DNA of 64,000 nt from SHZI01 sp963698405 (lineage in GTDB: Bacteria > Pseudomonadota > Gammaproteobacteria > Steroidobacterales > GCA-2729495), in the NCBI GenBank assembly GCA_963698405.1, contig CAVOQT010000002.1, positions 434,001 through 498,000 on the forward strand, in the 5' to 3' direction. Positions 7,647 through 14,927 of the stretch are shown piece by piece. Within the stretch, counting starts at the first letter, position 1; each line of letters starts with the position of its first letter. The notes below the pieces were generated by a model. That model saw only the letters and a program-made list of their open reading frames with translations. It made no database searches and was not told the origin of the DNA. A program made the translations under genes and the position numbers.

Positions 7647-9082
7647 AAATCAATTGGTCATCCTACGATCCCGGTTCTGCCTACGATGAACTGATCGCCG
7701 CGCCAGGTGAGCCGCGCCCCTGTGGCAGCAAGCTGGCCAGGTATCTCTCATCGCTGACTGCGCGTCAGCTGAAGACCCGTCAGGAGGCGTCAGAGCGCGC
7801 CATTGTCGAGATGGGCATCACCTTTACCGTCTATTCCGAAGGGCAGAATATCGACCGGGCCTGGCCCTTCGACATCATTCCGCGCACGATGCCTGCAAAG
7901 GAATGGAAGCATACCGAAGCAGGCCTGAAGCAGCGGCTGCGTGCCCTGAACTGCTTCATCGACGACGTCTACCACAAGCGTGAGATTGTGCGCAGTCGCC
8001 GGTTTCCAAAGGCGATACTGGACAGTTCGAAGAACTACCTCAAGGCATGCATGGGTGTGAAGCCAGCGCACGGCGTCTGGGCGCATATATGCGGCAGCGA
8101 TCTGATCCGCGATGCCGATGGCACAATTTATGTGCTCGAAGACAATCTGCGCGTGCCATCCGGTGTGTCGTACATGCTGGAGAACCGCATCGTCACCAAG
8201 CGCGTGTTCCCGGAGCTGTTCGCCAATCAGGCCATACGCCCGGTGGATGGCTACCCATCGGCACTCTTTGACATGCTCTCATCACTATCACCGCGCCCTG
8301 GTGATGACCCGGAAGTCGTGGTGCTGACGCCCGGCATCTACAACTCCGCCTATTTCGAGCACGCTTACCTGGCGCAACGCATGGGCGCCGAACTGGTTGA
8401 AGGCAGCGACCTGGTGGTCGGCAAGGATGACTGCGTATACATGCGCAGTATTTCCGGCCTGACGCGGGTTGATGTGATCTATACGCGGGTCAATGCCGAG
8501 TATCTCGATCCCGAGGCGTTGCGCCCCGATTCCACGCTCGGTGTGCCGGGCCTGCTGCGGGCCTGGCGGGCTGGCAAGGTTGCGCTGGCGAATGCGCCCG
8601 GCACCGGTGTAGCCGACGACAAGGTGGTGTATGCCTACGTGCCGGAGATGATCCGCTTCTATCTCGGTGAAGAACCGCTGCTGCCGAACGTACCGACCCA
8701 TCTCTGTGCGGAACCCAAGAGCCTGAAGTACGTGCTCGCGAACCTTGCCGATCTGGTGGTAAAGCCGGCCAACGAGTCCGGCGGTTACGGCATGCTGATC
8801 GGCCCGCACGCAAGTCGCAAGGAGCGCGAGGCGTTCCGCGCAAAGCTGAAAGCCGATCCGCGCAATTACGTGGCCCAGCCGGTGATCAACCTGTCGACGG
8901 TGCCGACGCTGATCGACGGGGGGCTGGAAGCAAGGCATGTGGACCTGCGGCCCTTCGTCCTGCAGGGGCGCGACATGTACGTGACGCCGGGCGGACTGAC
9001 GCGCGTGGCGCTGCGTCGCGGATCGCTGGTGGTGAACTCGTCGCAGGGTGGCGGCAGCAAAGATACCTGGGTGGTGGGCTGA
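7643..9082 (+). CDS. Circularly permuted ATP-grasp protein (DUF404/DUF407)
   Basis: This 479-residue protein belongs to the circularly permuted ATP-grasp family found beside alpha-E and Anbu genes. Visible motifs include GITFTVYSEGQNIDRAWPFD near residue 58, LEDNLRVPSGVSYMLENR near 165, and VVKPANESGGYGMLIGP near 370, which is the nucleotide-binding strand and loop. The family is predicted to ligate amino acids or peptides. The start overlaps the mscS stop (ATGA), and the alpha-E gene begins 3 bases after its end. Confidence 0.93.
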   Translation: MKINWSSYDPGSAYDELIAAPGEPRPCGSKLARYLSSLTARQLKTRQEASERAIVEMGITFTVYSEGQNIDRAWPFDIIPRTMPAKEWKHTEAGLKQRLRALNCFIDDVYHKREIVRSRRFPKAILDSSKNYLKACMGVKPAHGVWAHICGSDLIRDADGTIYVLEDNLRVPSGVSYMLENRIVTKRVFPELFANQAIRPVDGYPSALFDMLSSLSPRPGDDPEVVVLTPGIYNSAYFEHAYLAQRMGAELVEGSDLVVGKDDCVYMRSISGLTRVDVIYTRVNAEYLDPEALRPDSTLGVPGLLRAWRAGKVALANAPGTGVADDKVVYAYVPEMIRFYLGEEPLLPNVPTHLCAEPKSLKYVLANLADLVVKPANESGGYGMLIGPHASRKEREAFRAKLKADPRNYVAQPVINLSTVPTLIDGGLEARHVDLRPFVLQGRDMYVTPGGLTRVALRRGSLVVNSSQGGGSKDTWVVG

Positions 9083-9085
9083 GCC

Positions 9086-10024
9086 ATGCTGTCAAAAGTT
9101 GCCGAACGCGTTTACTGGATGGTTCGCTACCTCGAGCGGGCCGAAGATGCAGCCAGGCTGGTCAGCGTGTATGGCGATCTGCTGCTCGACCTGCCGAAGA
9201 GTACCGGTGTGGGCTGGCGTAACGTCAGCCAGGTGATGGGTGCCGAGCCGGCCCGTCCGCGGCGCGGTGCCCGTCCGCTGCCCGACCGTGCGGTGCTCGG
9301 CATGTTGCTCGCCGATACGGGAAATCCGAGCTCGGTGTTGTCCGTAATCAGTACCGCGCGTGAGAACGCACGAACCACCCGTGACATTCTGCCCACGGAG
9401 GCCTGGCGTGCGGTGAATGAGCTGCACCTCTACGCGGCGGAAAAGTTGCCGCGCGTGCTGGGCCAGCGCCATCGCGATGCTGTACTCGCTGACATCGTTG
9501 CCCAGTGCCAGCAGATTGCAGGCCTGCTGCAGGGAACGATGAGCCATGGCCCCGCGTACCAGTTCGTGCGTATCGGCCGCTTCATCGAGCGCGCTGACAT
9601 GACGACGCGCGTCGTCGATGTGGCCGCCGCGCTGCTACTGACCGGGCAGGAAGAGCTTGCCGAGTTTGATACCACCCTGTGGGCGGCGGTTTTGCGCAGC
9701 CTCAGCGGCTATCAGATGTATCGTCAGTACGTGCGCCGGCGTGTAGAGAGCGCCGATGTATTGCGCTACCTGCTGAAGGATCGCGAGTTCCCCCGCGCGA
9801 TCCGTTACTGCAGCGATGAACTGCGGAGCGCCTTCGCCGGCTTGCCGCACCCGGAGCAGGCGACCACAGTAGTTGCAAGACTTGGCGCAGAGCTGGATCG
9901 TGTGCGGCCGGGGCGGATGAGCATCGATGAGGTTCGCGCGTTGGTGGATCAGCTGCAGGCGGAGCTTGCCGAGTTACATGAGGCAGTCGCCACGACCTGG
10001 TTCAGGCCGGTGGCAGCGGCCTGA
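9086..10024 (+). CDS. Alpha-E domain-containing protein
   Basis: This 312-residue all-helical alpha-E protein opens with MLSKVAERVYWMVRYLERAEDAARLV, the hallmark N-terminal helix with conserved E/R. It carries the second conserved segment YQFVRIGRFIERADMTTRVVD near residue 155. Alpha-E proteins accompany circularly permuted ATP-grasp enzymes in a predicted peptide-synthesis/modification system. The gene follows the ATP-grasp gene by 3 bases. It converges on the Anbu gene with a 15-base gap, too short for a conventional terminator. Confidence 0.92.
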   Translation: MLSKVAERVYWMVRYLERAEDAARLVSVYGDLLLDLPKSTGVGWRNVSQVMGAEPARPRRGARPLPDRAVLGMLLADTGNPSSVLSVISTARENARTTRDILPTEAWRAVNELHLYAAEKLPRVLGQRHRDAVLADIVAQCQQIAGLLQGTMSHGPAYQFVRIGRFIERADMTTRVVDVAAALLLTGQEELAEFDTTLWAAVLRSLSGYQMYRQYVRRRVESADVLRYLLKDREFPRAIRYCSDELRSAFAGLPHPEQATTVVARLGAELDRVRPGRMSIDEVRALVDQLQAELAELHEAVATTWFRPVAAA

Positions 10025-10039
10025 ACACGCTGTTGCTGT

Positions 10040-10795
10040 TTACTTGTCGACCAGTCGTATCCGCGGCGTAGCCGGCACCGGTAGTCCGGGCAGGCTTTCA
10101 AAGGCACGCTTCAGGCTTGAATCCCAGCCACGACGCAGAGCGCGCAGGTAATCGTCATCTTCCTGCAGCATCAGCCGGCTGAAACTGGCATAGCCCCCGG
10201 TGTTGTAGACGAGTACCTCGATCGGCGGGCCGACCGTGACGTTGCTGCGCATGGTGGAGTCCATCGATACCAGCGCGCAGCGTGCTGCATCCTGCAGCGG
10301 CAGGTCAGCGTGAATGATGCGGTCGAGGATTGGTTTGCCGTACTTGACCTCGCCGATTTGCAGGTAGGGTGTTTCTGCCGAGGCGCGGATGTGGTTGCCT
10401 TCCGGATAAACGAGATAGATCTGCGGTTCGCGTCCGACGAGCTGTCCGCCCAGTATGAAGCTTGCTTCAGGATTGAAGTTTCCGTTGGTGCTGCTGCAGT
10501 GCTTTGCTCGCTGTTCACGATTCAGCTCGCCGACATACTCCGCTGCTTCGGCAAGATACTTGATGTTGAGCAGGTTGTGCCGCGCGTTGTTTTCCATGTC
10601 GCGACGCAGCTGTCGAACCACAGCCTGGGTCGTTGCCAGATTGCCCGATGACAGCAGCGTGATCATCCGGTCGCTTTCAGCGACCAGCGTGTGCATCTTG
10701 CTGAAGGTGGACACCTGGTCCACACCGGCATTGGTGCGTGAGTCGGATGCGAACACCAAGCCCCGGTCGACAGTGATGGCAACGCAATAGGTCAC
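10040..10795 (-). CDS. Anbu (BPH) proteasome-type peptidase
   Basis: This is an Ntn-hydrolase of the bacterial Anbu/HslV-related family, about 251 residues. The family starts M-T-Y-C with the Thr as nucleophile after Met removal. The frame here runs upstream to 10831 but has TYCVAITVDRGLVFASDSRTN directly after a GTG at 10795. That GTG is preceded by GGAG at 7-10 bases, so GTG is the real start and Thr2 becomes the catalytic N-terminus. Anbu forms ring-like assemblies and is usually encoded with ATP-grasp and alpha-E proteins. Here it is on the opposite strand, convergent with them, and no transglutaminase-like gene is adjacent. Confidence 0.93.
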   Translation of the reverse strand: MTYCVAITVDRGLVFASDSRTNAGVDQVSTFSKMHTLVAESDRMITLLSSGNLATTQAVVRQLRRDMENNARHNLLNIKYLAEAAEYVGELNREQRAKHCSSTNGNFNPEASFILGGQLVGREPQIYLVYPEGNHIRASAETPYLQIGEVKYGKPILDRIIHADLPLQDAARCALVSMDSTMRSNVTVGPPIEVLVYNTGGYASFSRLMLQEDDDYLRALRRGWDSSLKRAFESLPGLPVPATPRIRLVDK

Positions 10796-10849
10796 GGGAT
10801 GCTCCGGGGGGGTGACAGATGCCGCAATCATAGGGTGCCGGGTGGCACC

Positions 10850-10981
10850 GTCAAGGAAATTGTGCCGGATTTATTTGAGCGCTTATGCGGCCTGCTGGCC
10901 GTGAACCGGCCCGATAGCCAGCAGCCTGCGCGTACTGTCGATGGGCATGCCTCAGTTGAGGGGCTCGGTCATCTGGAGTAG
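10850..10981 (+). pseudogene. Internally deleted remnant of yrfG
   Basis: This stretch joins two pieces of a yrfG-like gene in one frame. Bases 10856-10877 are identical to 6163-6184 over 22 bases (protein EIVPDLF). Bases 10891-10981 encode LLAVNRPDSQQPARTVDGHA and on to the stop, closely matching the last 29 residues of YrfG (6589-6675). About 400 bases between are deleted. Orientation is the same as yrfG, so the block 6676-10850 is bracketed by direct copies. It is not expected to encode a functional protein. Confidence 0.85.
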
Positions 10982-10987
10982 TGCTGA

Positions 10988-11503
10988 TCAGAACCAGCGT
11001 GAGCCTGGATACCGGCGTGACAGCCGGCCATCGAGCCCCAGCCAGCGTCCCGAGGGCCAGCTCATCATCATGATGCTGAGTGCAAAAAACGGAATCAGCG
11101 AGGCGTCGTAGTATCCGCCCGCCGAGAAGCCCAGCAGGTTGATCAGCGCGATCGCCGCTGCCCAGCGTGTGGTCAGACCCAGCAGCAGCGCGACGCCGAC
11201 ATAGAGTTCGCTGACCGTGACAAACACGGCCACCAGTTTGTAGAACGGAAGCGCAAAGTCCTGCAGGAACATTACCTGCAGACTGGCCGGATGCAGCTCG
11301 GTCAGACGATCCTCGAAAATCTGCTTGAGGATATCGGTGGTCAGCCAGTCCTTGCGGAGCTTGTTCACCCCGGCGGCGATCCAGAACAGTCCGTAGAGCT
11401 CGCGCAGGAAGAGATGCATCACAACGCCGACCATCCGGAATGGATGCTCCCGCCAGCGCTTTGCGGTCCAGACGCTTTGCACGATTCCGATTGCCTCGGT
11501 CAT
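10988..11503 (-). CDS. DoxX-like integral membrane protein
   Basis: This 171-residue protein has four predicted membrane helices in the DoxX/TQO-small-subunit pattern: LYGLFWIAAGVNKLRKDW, a periplasmic loop, FVTVSELYVGVALLLGLTTRWAA and a C-terminal helix near IPFFALSIMMM. DoxX proteins are linked to quinone or thiol redox at the membrane. The start overlaps the stop of the upstream secreted-protein gene (ATGA at 11500-11503), so the two are translationally coupled within the TetR operon. Confidence 0.82.
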   Translation of the reverse strand: MTEAIGIVQSVWTAKRWREHPFRMVGVVMHLFLRELYGLFWIAAGVNKLRKDWLTTDILKQIFEDRLTELHPASLQVMFLQDFALPFYKLVAVFVTVSELYVGVALLLGLTTRWAAAIALINLLGFSAGGYYDASLIPFFALSIMMMSWPSGRWLGLDGRLSRRYPGSRWF

Positions 11504-12078
11504 GGCGCGCTCCCTTCGCTGCTGTGCTTGTCGATCACCTCCAGCGCGCCCCAGAGCGGTATGCGCTGGCAGTAGCCGAGCTTCGCTGGGGGCGCAGGCT
11601 GTTGTTGCCAGCTGCGGTGGATGCGTTCGATCTCGCGTCCGTCGGACATGGCGAGCAAAGGTGGATCCAGGGCGATATGCAGTTCACCGGCCACCGGTGG
11701 TGCCCATACACCATCGTCAACCGTGTATATCGTCACCGGCCGCCGGTGGCCGCTCTCGAGTTGCTTCGAGCTGAAATTGGCGATGAACCACTCCCATATC
11801 GTCCCGACCTGTGACCAGAAGGTGCGTGGCTGTATGTGGTAGAGCGTAAAGCTCCCGTTTGCCGGAACCGATGGGTATGCGGGTGGCGTCGCGCCTGCCT
11901 GGCAGAGCACCATGACATCGCACATGGTGCAGACTTCGCCGAACCGCCCGACCAGGAAGTAATCGGCGTAGGCCTTGTTGTTCACCTGCGCAGATGCCGG
12001 CAACAGTGGCACCGTCAGCAGTCCTGCTGCCAGCCACACCAGCGTTTGCCTGCGCATGAAAAGACCTGCACGCGACAT
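11500..12078 (-). CDS. Hypothetical exported protein with CxxCxxxxxC motif
   Basis: This 192-residue protein has an N-terminal signal peptide (MRRQTLVWLAAGLLTVPLLPASA). The mature part carries CTMCDVMVLC near residue 50, a possible metal or disulfide motif, and one later Cys. I recognise no family. It lies 3 bases downstream of the TetR gene and overlaps the DoxX gene by 4 bases, so all three form one operon. AAGGA lies 9 bases before the ATG at 12078, which supports that start. Pairing with DoxX suggests a periplasmic redox role; this is inference. Confidence 0.75.
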   Translation of the reverse strand: MSRAGLFMRRQTLVWLAAGLLTVPLLPASAQVNNKAYADYFLVGRFGEVCTMCDVMVLCQAGATPPAYPSVPANGSFTLYHIQPRTFWSQVGTIWEWFIANFSSKQLESGHRRPVTIYTVDDGVWAPPVAGELHIALDPPLLAMSDGREIERIHRSWQQQPAPPAKLGYCQRIPLWGALEVIDKHSSEGSAP

Positions 12079-12081
12079 GTT

Positions 12082-12723
12082 TCAGTTCCTTGCTTGTTCC
12101 GGCAGCCGGGCCAGTTCGCGGGCCATGTTGAGCACATCGCGCCACCCTGCGTCCGTATCGAGGCGCAGCCCCATGAAATGGGGTGAGCGCCGTGAACGCA
12201 TGGCGAGATAGATCAGCGCGGCATGAATGATGACGATCACGCGGTGATTGTCCCGGCGGAGATAGCGTCGATCGCCCAGCATGGTTTTCAGAAAGGGGCG
12301 GCGGCAGTCTTCGCGTGCTGCGGCAAAGGCGGCCGAGAGGTCAGATGTTGCCGTCAACTCTTCGGCAAGAAACTCCAGCGTGACCGGATGGGCGCGCAGA
12401 TGTTCGGCGCTGGCCACCAGCTCGTCGGCGATCTGCTGCCTGAAGCTCTGGTCATCAGGTTTGTGGTGGCTGGACGGGCCGGTCTCGGCAACCTCTGCCC
12501 AGAACCCACGCCGCTTGCCCCAGGCTTGCACCAGCCCCTGCAGGTCGCCGAAGTAGCGGTATAAGAGCGGCTTGCCGACGCCGGCCGCTTCGACCACGGC
12601 ATTTACGCTGAGTTGTCGTAGACCGTCGCGCTGCAGAACCGTCTCGAGCGCATCGAGGAGGGCTTCCTCGGTGGCGCTGCGACTGCTCGGCGTTGCGCTC
12701 CTGGTTGGCGGGCTTGATGGCAT
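12082..12723 (-). CDS. TetR family transcriptional regulator
   Basis: This 213-residue protein has a classical TetR N-terminal helix-turn-helix: ALLDALETVLQRDGLRQLSV followed by NAVVEAAGVGKPLLYRYFGD at residues 20-68. A helical ligand-binding domain follows. It heads the operon with the exported Cys protein and DoxX. A perfect 26-bp palindrome 5 bases upstream of its ATG is a likely self-operator, pointing to autorepression relieved by an unknown ligand. Confidence 0.9.
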   Translation of the reverse strand: MPSSPPTRSATPSSRSATEEALLDALETVLQRDGLRQLSVNAVVEAAGVGKPLLYRYFGDLQGLVQAWGKRRGFWAEVAETGPSSHHKPDDQSFRQQIADELVASAEHLRAHPVTLEFLAEELTATSDLSAAFAAAREDCRRPFLKTMLGDRRYLRRDNHRVIVIIHAALIYLAMRSRRSPHFMGLRLDTDAGWRDVLNMARELARLPEQARN

Positions 12724-12728
12724 GGAAG

Positions 12729-12754
12729 GTGATGTTACCGTACGGTAACATCAC
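12729..12754. promoter_or_regulatory. Perfect 26-bp palindrome, probable TetR operator
   Basis: The half-site GTGATGTTACCGT is followed directly by its exact reverse complement, with the dyad centre between 12741 and 12742. It lies 5 bases upstream of the TetR start codon. Size, symmetry and position fit a TetR-family operator controlling this operon. Confidence 0.8.
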
Positions 12755-12845
12755 GCTACAACAGATGACGATGCGGTTCAGTTGCCGGTGGGGTTGCTCA
12801 GGCCGCGTATCGTCAGGTCGGGGAGCTGTGGGCCGGTATTCGCCG

Positions 12846-14144
12846 CTAGCGCCCGCGACCGCGCTGGCCGCCTTGCGGGCGCTTGCCGCCTCCACCGCCT
12901 CCACCAGGCCCACCGCGTCGGGGCGGGCGTCCGCCGCCGGCGGGCGGATACTTGCGCGGTTGCCAGGGTGGTGTCTTGACGCCTTCAAACAGGCTGTTAT
13001 CCACCGTGCCGACCGGGATGCGATGGCCGATATAGGCTTCGATCTCCGGCAGCGAAAACGCATAGGTTTCGCAGGCGAAGCTGATCGAGTCACCGCTGGT
13101 GCCGGCGCGCGCAGTACGTCCGATGCGATGCACGTAGTCGGCGGCATCCTGCGGCAGATCGTAATTGATCACATGGCTGACATCCGGCACATGCAGGCCG
13201 CGCGAGGCAACATCGGTGGCGACCAGCACCGGGAGGGTGCCTTCCTGGAACTCCTTGAGCAGTCGCAGTCGCTTGTTCTGTGGCACGTCGCCGTTGATGG
13301 CTTCGGCGGGCAGTTCGTTGAATTCGAGCAGCCGGGCGATCTCCTCGGCTGCCCGCTTGGTATTGACGAAGACCATCGTGCGCTTGGCGGCCATGCTTCG
13401 CAGCAAGCCGACCAGCAGCGGCCCCTTCTCCTTGTTGCTGGGGAAGTACACGACCTGTGTCACCAGGTCGACCGTCTTTTTGTCCGGCTCGATCTGTACC
13501 GTCTCAGGATTGTTCATGTGCTCATAGGCGAGTTCGAGCACGCGGTGGCCAAGCGTTGCCGAGAACATCAGGTTCAGGCGCTTTTCCGGCGGCGGCAGGC
13601 GGCGCAGCAGGTAGCGGATGTCCTTGATGAAGCCGAGGTCAAACATCCGGTCCGCCTCATCGAGCACCAGTACCTGGGCGTGACTCAGCGTATAGACGTG
13701 CTGCTTGAAATAATCGATCAGCCGGCCAGGCGTGCCGATCAGTACATCGACCCCGGCCTGCAGTATCTCGCGCTGCTTGTCGTAATCAGCGCCGCCGTAA
13801 ACCACCGCCATGCGCAGGCCCGTGCTGCTGCCGAGGATTTCGGCATCAGCATGAATCTGCACTGCCAGCTCGCGCGTCGGCGCAACGATCAGCGCCCGCG
13901 GTGAGGAGGTTTTCTGATGCGGTTGCGGATGCGTCAGCAGATGATTGAACATCGCGATCAGGAATGCTGCGGTCTTGCCGGTGCCGGTTTGCGCCTGTCC
14001 GGCAATATCCTTGCCCTTGAGAGCGATCGGCAGGGTCTGTGCCTGGATGGGTGTGCACTGCTGAAAGCCCGCCGTACGTATGCCGGCAAGGATTTCCGCT
14101 GGCAGCCCCAGCTCGGCAAACATCATGTTCTTCTCTTGGCTCAT
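12846..14144 (-). CDS. rhlB: DEAD-box ATP-dependent RNA helicase RhlB
   Basis: This 432-residue helicase unwinds structured RNA and is a degradosome component in gammaproteobacteria. Motifs in order: Q motif GFQQCTPIQAQTLP, Walker A AQTGTGKT, PTRELA, VLDEADRMFDLG, MFSATL, VATDVASRGLHV and HRIGRTARAG. The tail (last 40 residues) is very rich in Gly and Arg, an RGG-like RNA-binding extension. The rhlB / trxA-rho neighbourhood supports RhlB over other DEAD-box paralogues. The ATG at 14144 is preceded by AGGG on the minus strand. Confidence 0.92.
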   Translation of the reverse strand: MSQEKNMMFAELGLPAEILAGIRTAGFQQCTPIQAQTLPIALKGKDIAGQAQTGTGKTAAFLIAMFNHLLTHPQPHQKTSSPRALIVAPTRELAVQIHADAEILGSSTGLRMAVVYGGADYDKQREILQAGVDVLIGTPGRLIDYFKQHVYTLSHAQVLVLDEADRMFDLGFIKDIRYLLRRLPPPEKRLNLMFSATLGHRVLELAYEHMNNPETVQIEPDKKTVDLVTQVVYFPSNKEKGPLLVGLLRSMAAKRTMVFVNTKRAAEEIARLLEFNELPAEAINGDVPQNKRLRLLKEFQEGTLPVLVATDVASRGLHVPDVSHVINYDLPQDAADYVHRIGRTARAGTSGDSISFACETYAFSLPEIEAYIGHRIPVGTVDNSLFEGVKTPPWQPRKYPPAGGGRPPRRGGPGGGGGGGKRPQGGQRGRGR

Positions 14145-14596
14145 AGTGCCCTACAGTGGAATAGCTCATTCAAAATATCGGCCCCGAATCGAACGGGGCT
14201 ACTTGCAAAACCCGGCCGGACAGGTTCAAATTGCCCCAGTCGCCGCGTGCCTGTTGAAGCGCCCGCCCGGGCCGCGACTGATTAGCGACTCGTTAAACCC
14301 CTTTTTTGAGCTGCCCTTTAACGGGATAAGCAGGAAGCTCTCGGGAACGCTTCTACACACGGGATTGTGCCCTATCCGGTCCCGCGCTTCACAGAAGCTT
14401 CACGACGAAGTGTTTTCGGAGGCCCGGAAGACCTCCTGTGCAAACCCGGTAGTGGGCAATAAATGGCGCTGATCGCGCCGATGGGTACCCCGCAGCTTTC
14501 GATTCACGGTATGCGACCGTCACGCCAAAGCAGGGCAAATTCAGCCAATTCCGGATTTTTTTTATCCTGACATCACATTACGAGCACCAGGGGATC
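14145..14596. other. Long divergent intergenic region between rhlB and trxA
   Basis: This 450-base spacer separates two divergent genes and has no convincing gene. It contains a GC hairpin (GCCCCG/CGGGGC, 14181-14200) in the rhlB leader and a GGAGG/CCTCC hairpin around 14416-14435. The run TTTTTTTTATCC near 14566-14577 lies just before trxA. The short element GGTTCAAATTGCCCCAG near 14222 resembles a tRNA T-arm but has no cloverleaf. Promoters for both genes must lie here. An unidentified leader or small RNA is possible. Confidence 0.45.
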
Positions 14597-14917
14597 ATGA
14601 GCATAGAGCACGTTTCCGACGACAGTTTCGCAACACAGGTACTGCAGTCCAGCCGGCCCGTTCTGGTCGATTTCTGGGCGGAGTGGTGCGGCCCCTGCAA
14701 GATGATCGCGCCGATTCTCGAGCAGATTGCCGCTGAATACGGTGATCGCCTGACGGTTGCCAAGGTTGATGTCGAAGCCAGTCAGAGTACGGCGATGAAG
14801 TACGGCATACGGAGCATTCCGACGCTGATGCTGTTCAAGGGTGGTGTTGTCGAGGCACAGCACGTGGGCATGTTGTCCAAGGAGCAGTTGAACAAACTGC
14901 TTCAGGCGAAATTGTGA
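14597..14917 (+). CDS. trxA: Thioredoxin
   Basis: This 106-residue thioredoxin is the standard length. It has the redox motif WAEWCGPCK (Cys31 and Cys34), the KVDVEAS strand, and the cis-proline loop in IRSIPTLMLFKGG. It reduces cytosolic disulfides such as those in ribonucleotide reductase. The start at 14597 has AGGGG about 7 bases upstream. rho follows 10 bases downstream, an arrangement common in gammaproteobacteria. Confidence 0.95.
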   Translation: MSIEHVSDDSFATQVLQSSRPVLVDFWAEWCGPCKMIAPILEQIAAEYGDRLTVAKVDVEASQSTAMKYGIRSIPTLMLFKGGVVEAQHVGMLSKEQLNKLLQAKL

Positions 14918-14927
14918 GAATCAGTCA

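Noticed and set aside
12693..13904. 403-codon plus-strand open frame opposite rhlB and TetR
   Set aside because: It is antisense to two well-supported genes and its translation shows no family pattern.
14180..14245. tRNA- or tmRNA-like segment (GGTTCAAATTGCCCCAG)
   Set aside because: Only a T-arm-like string is present. No anticodon stem, D-arm or complete acceptor stem can be drawn.
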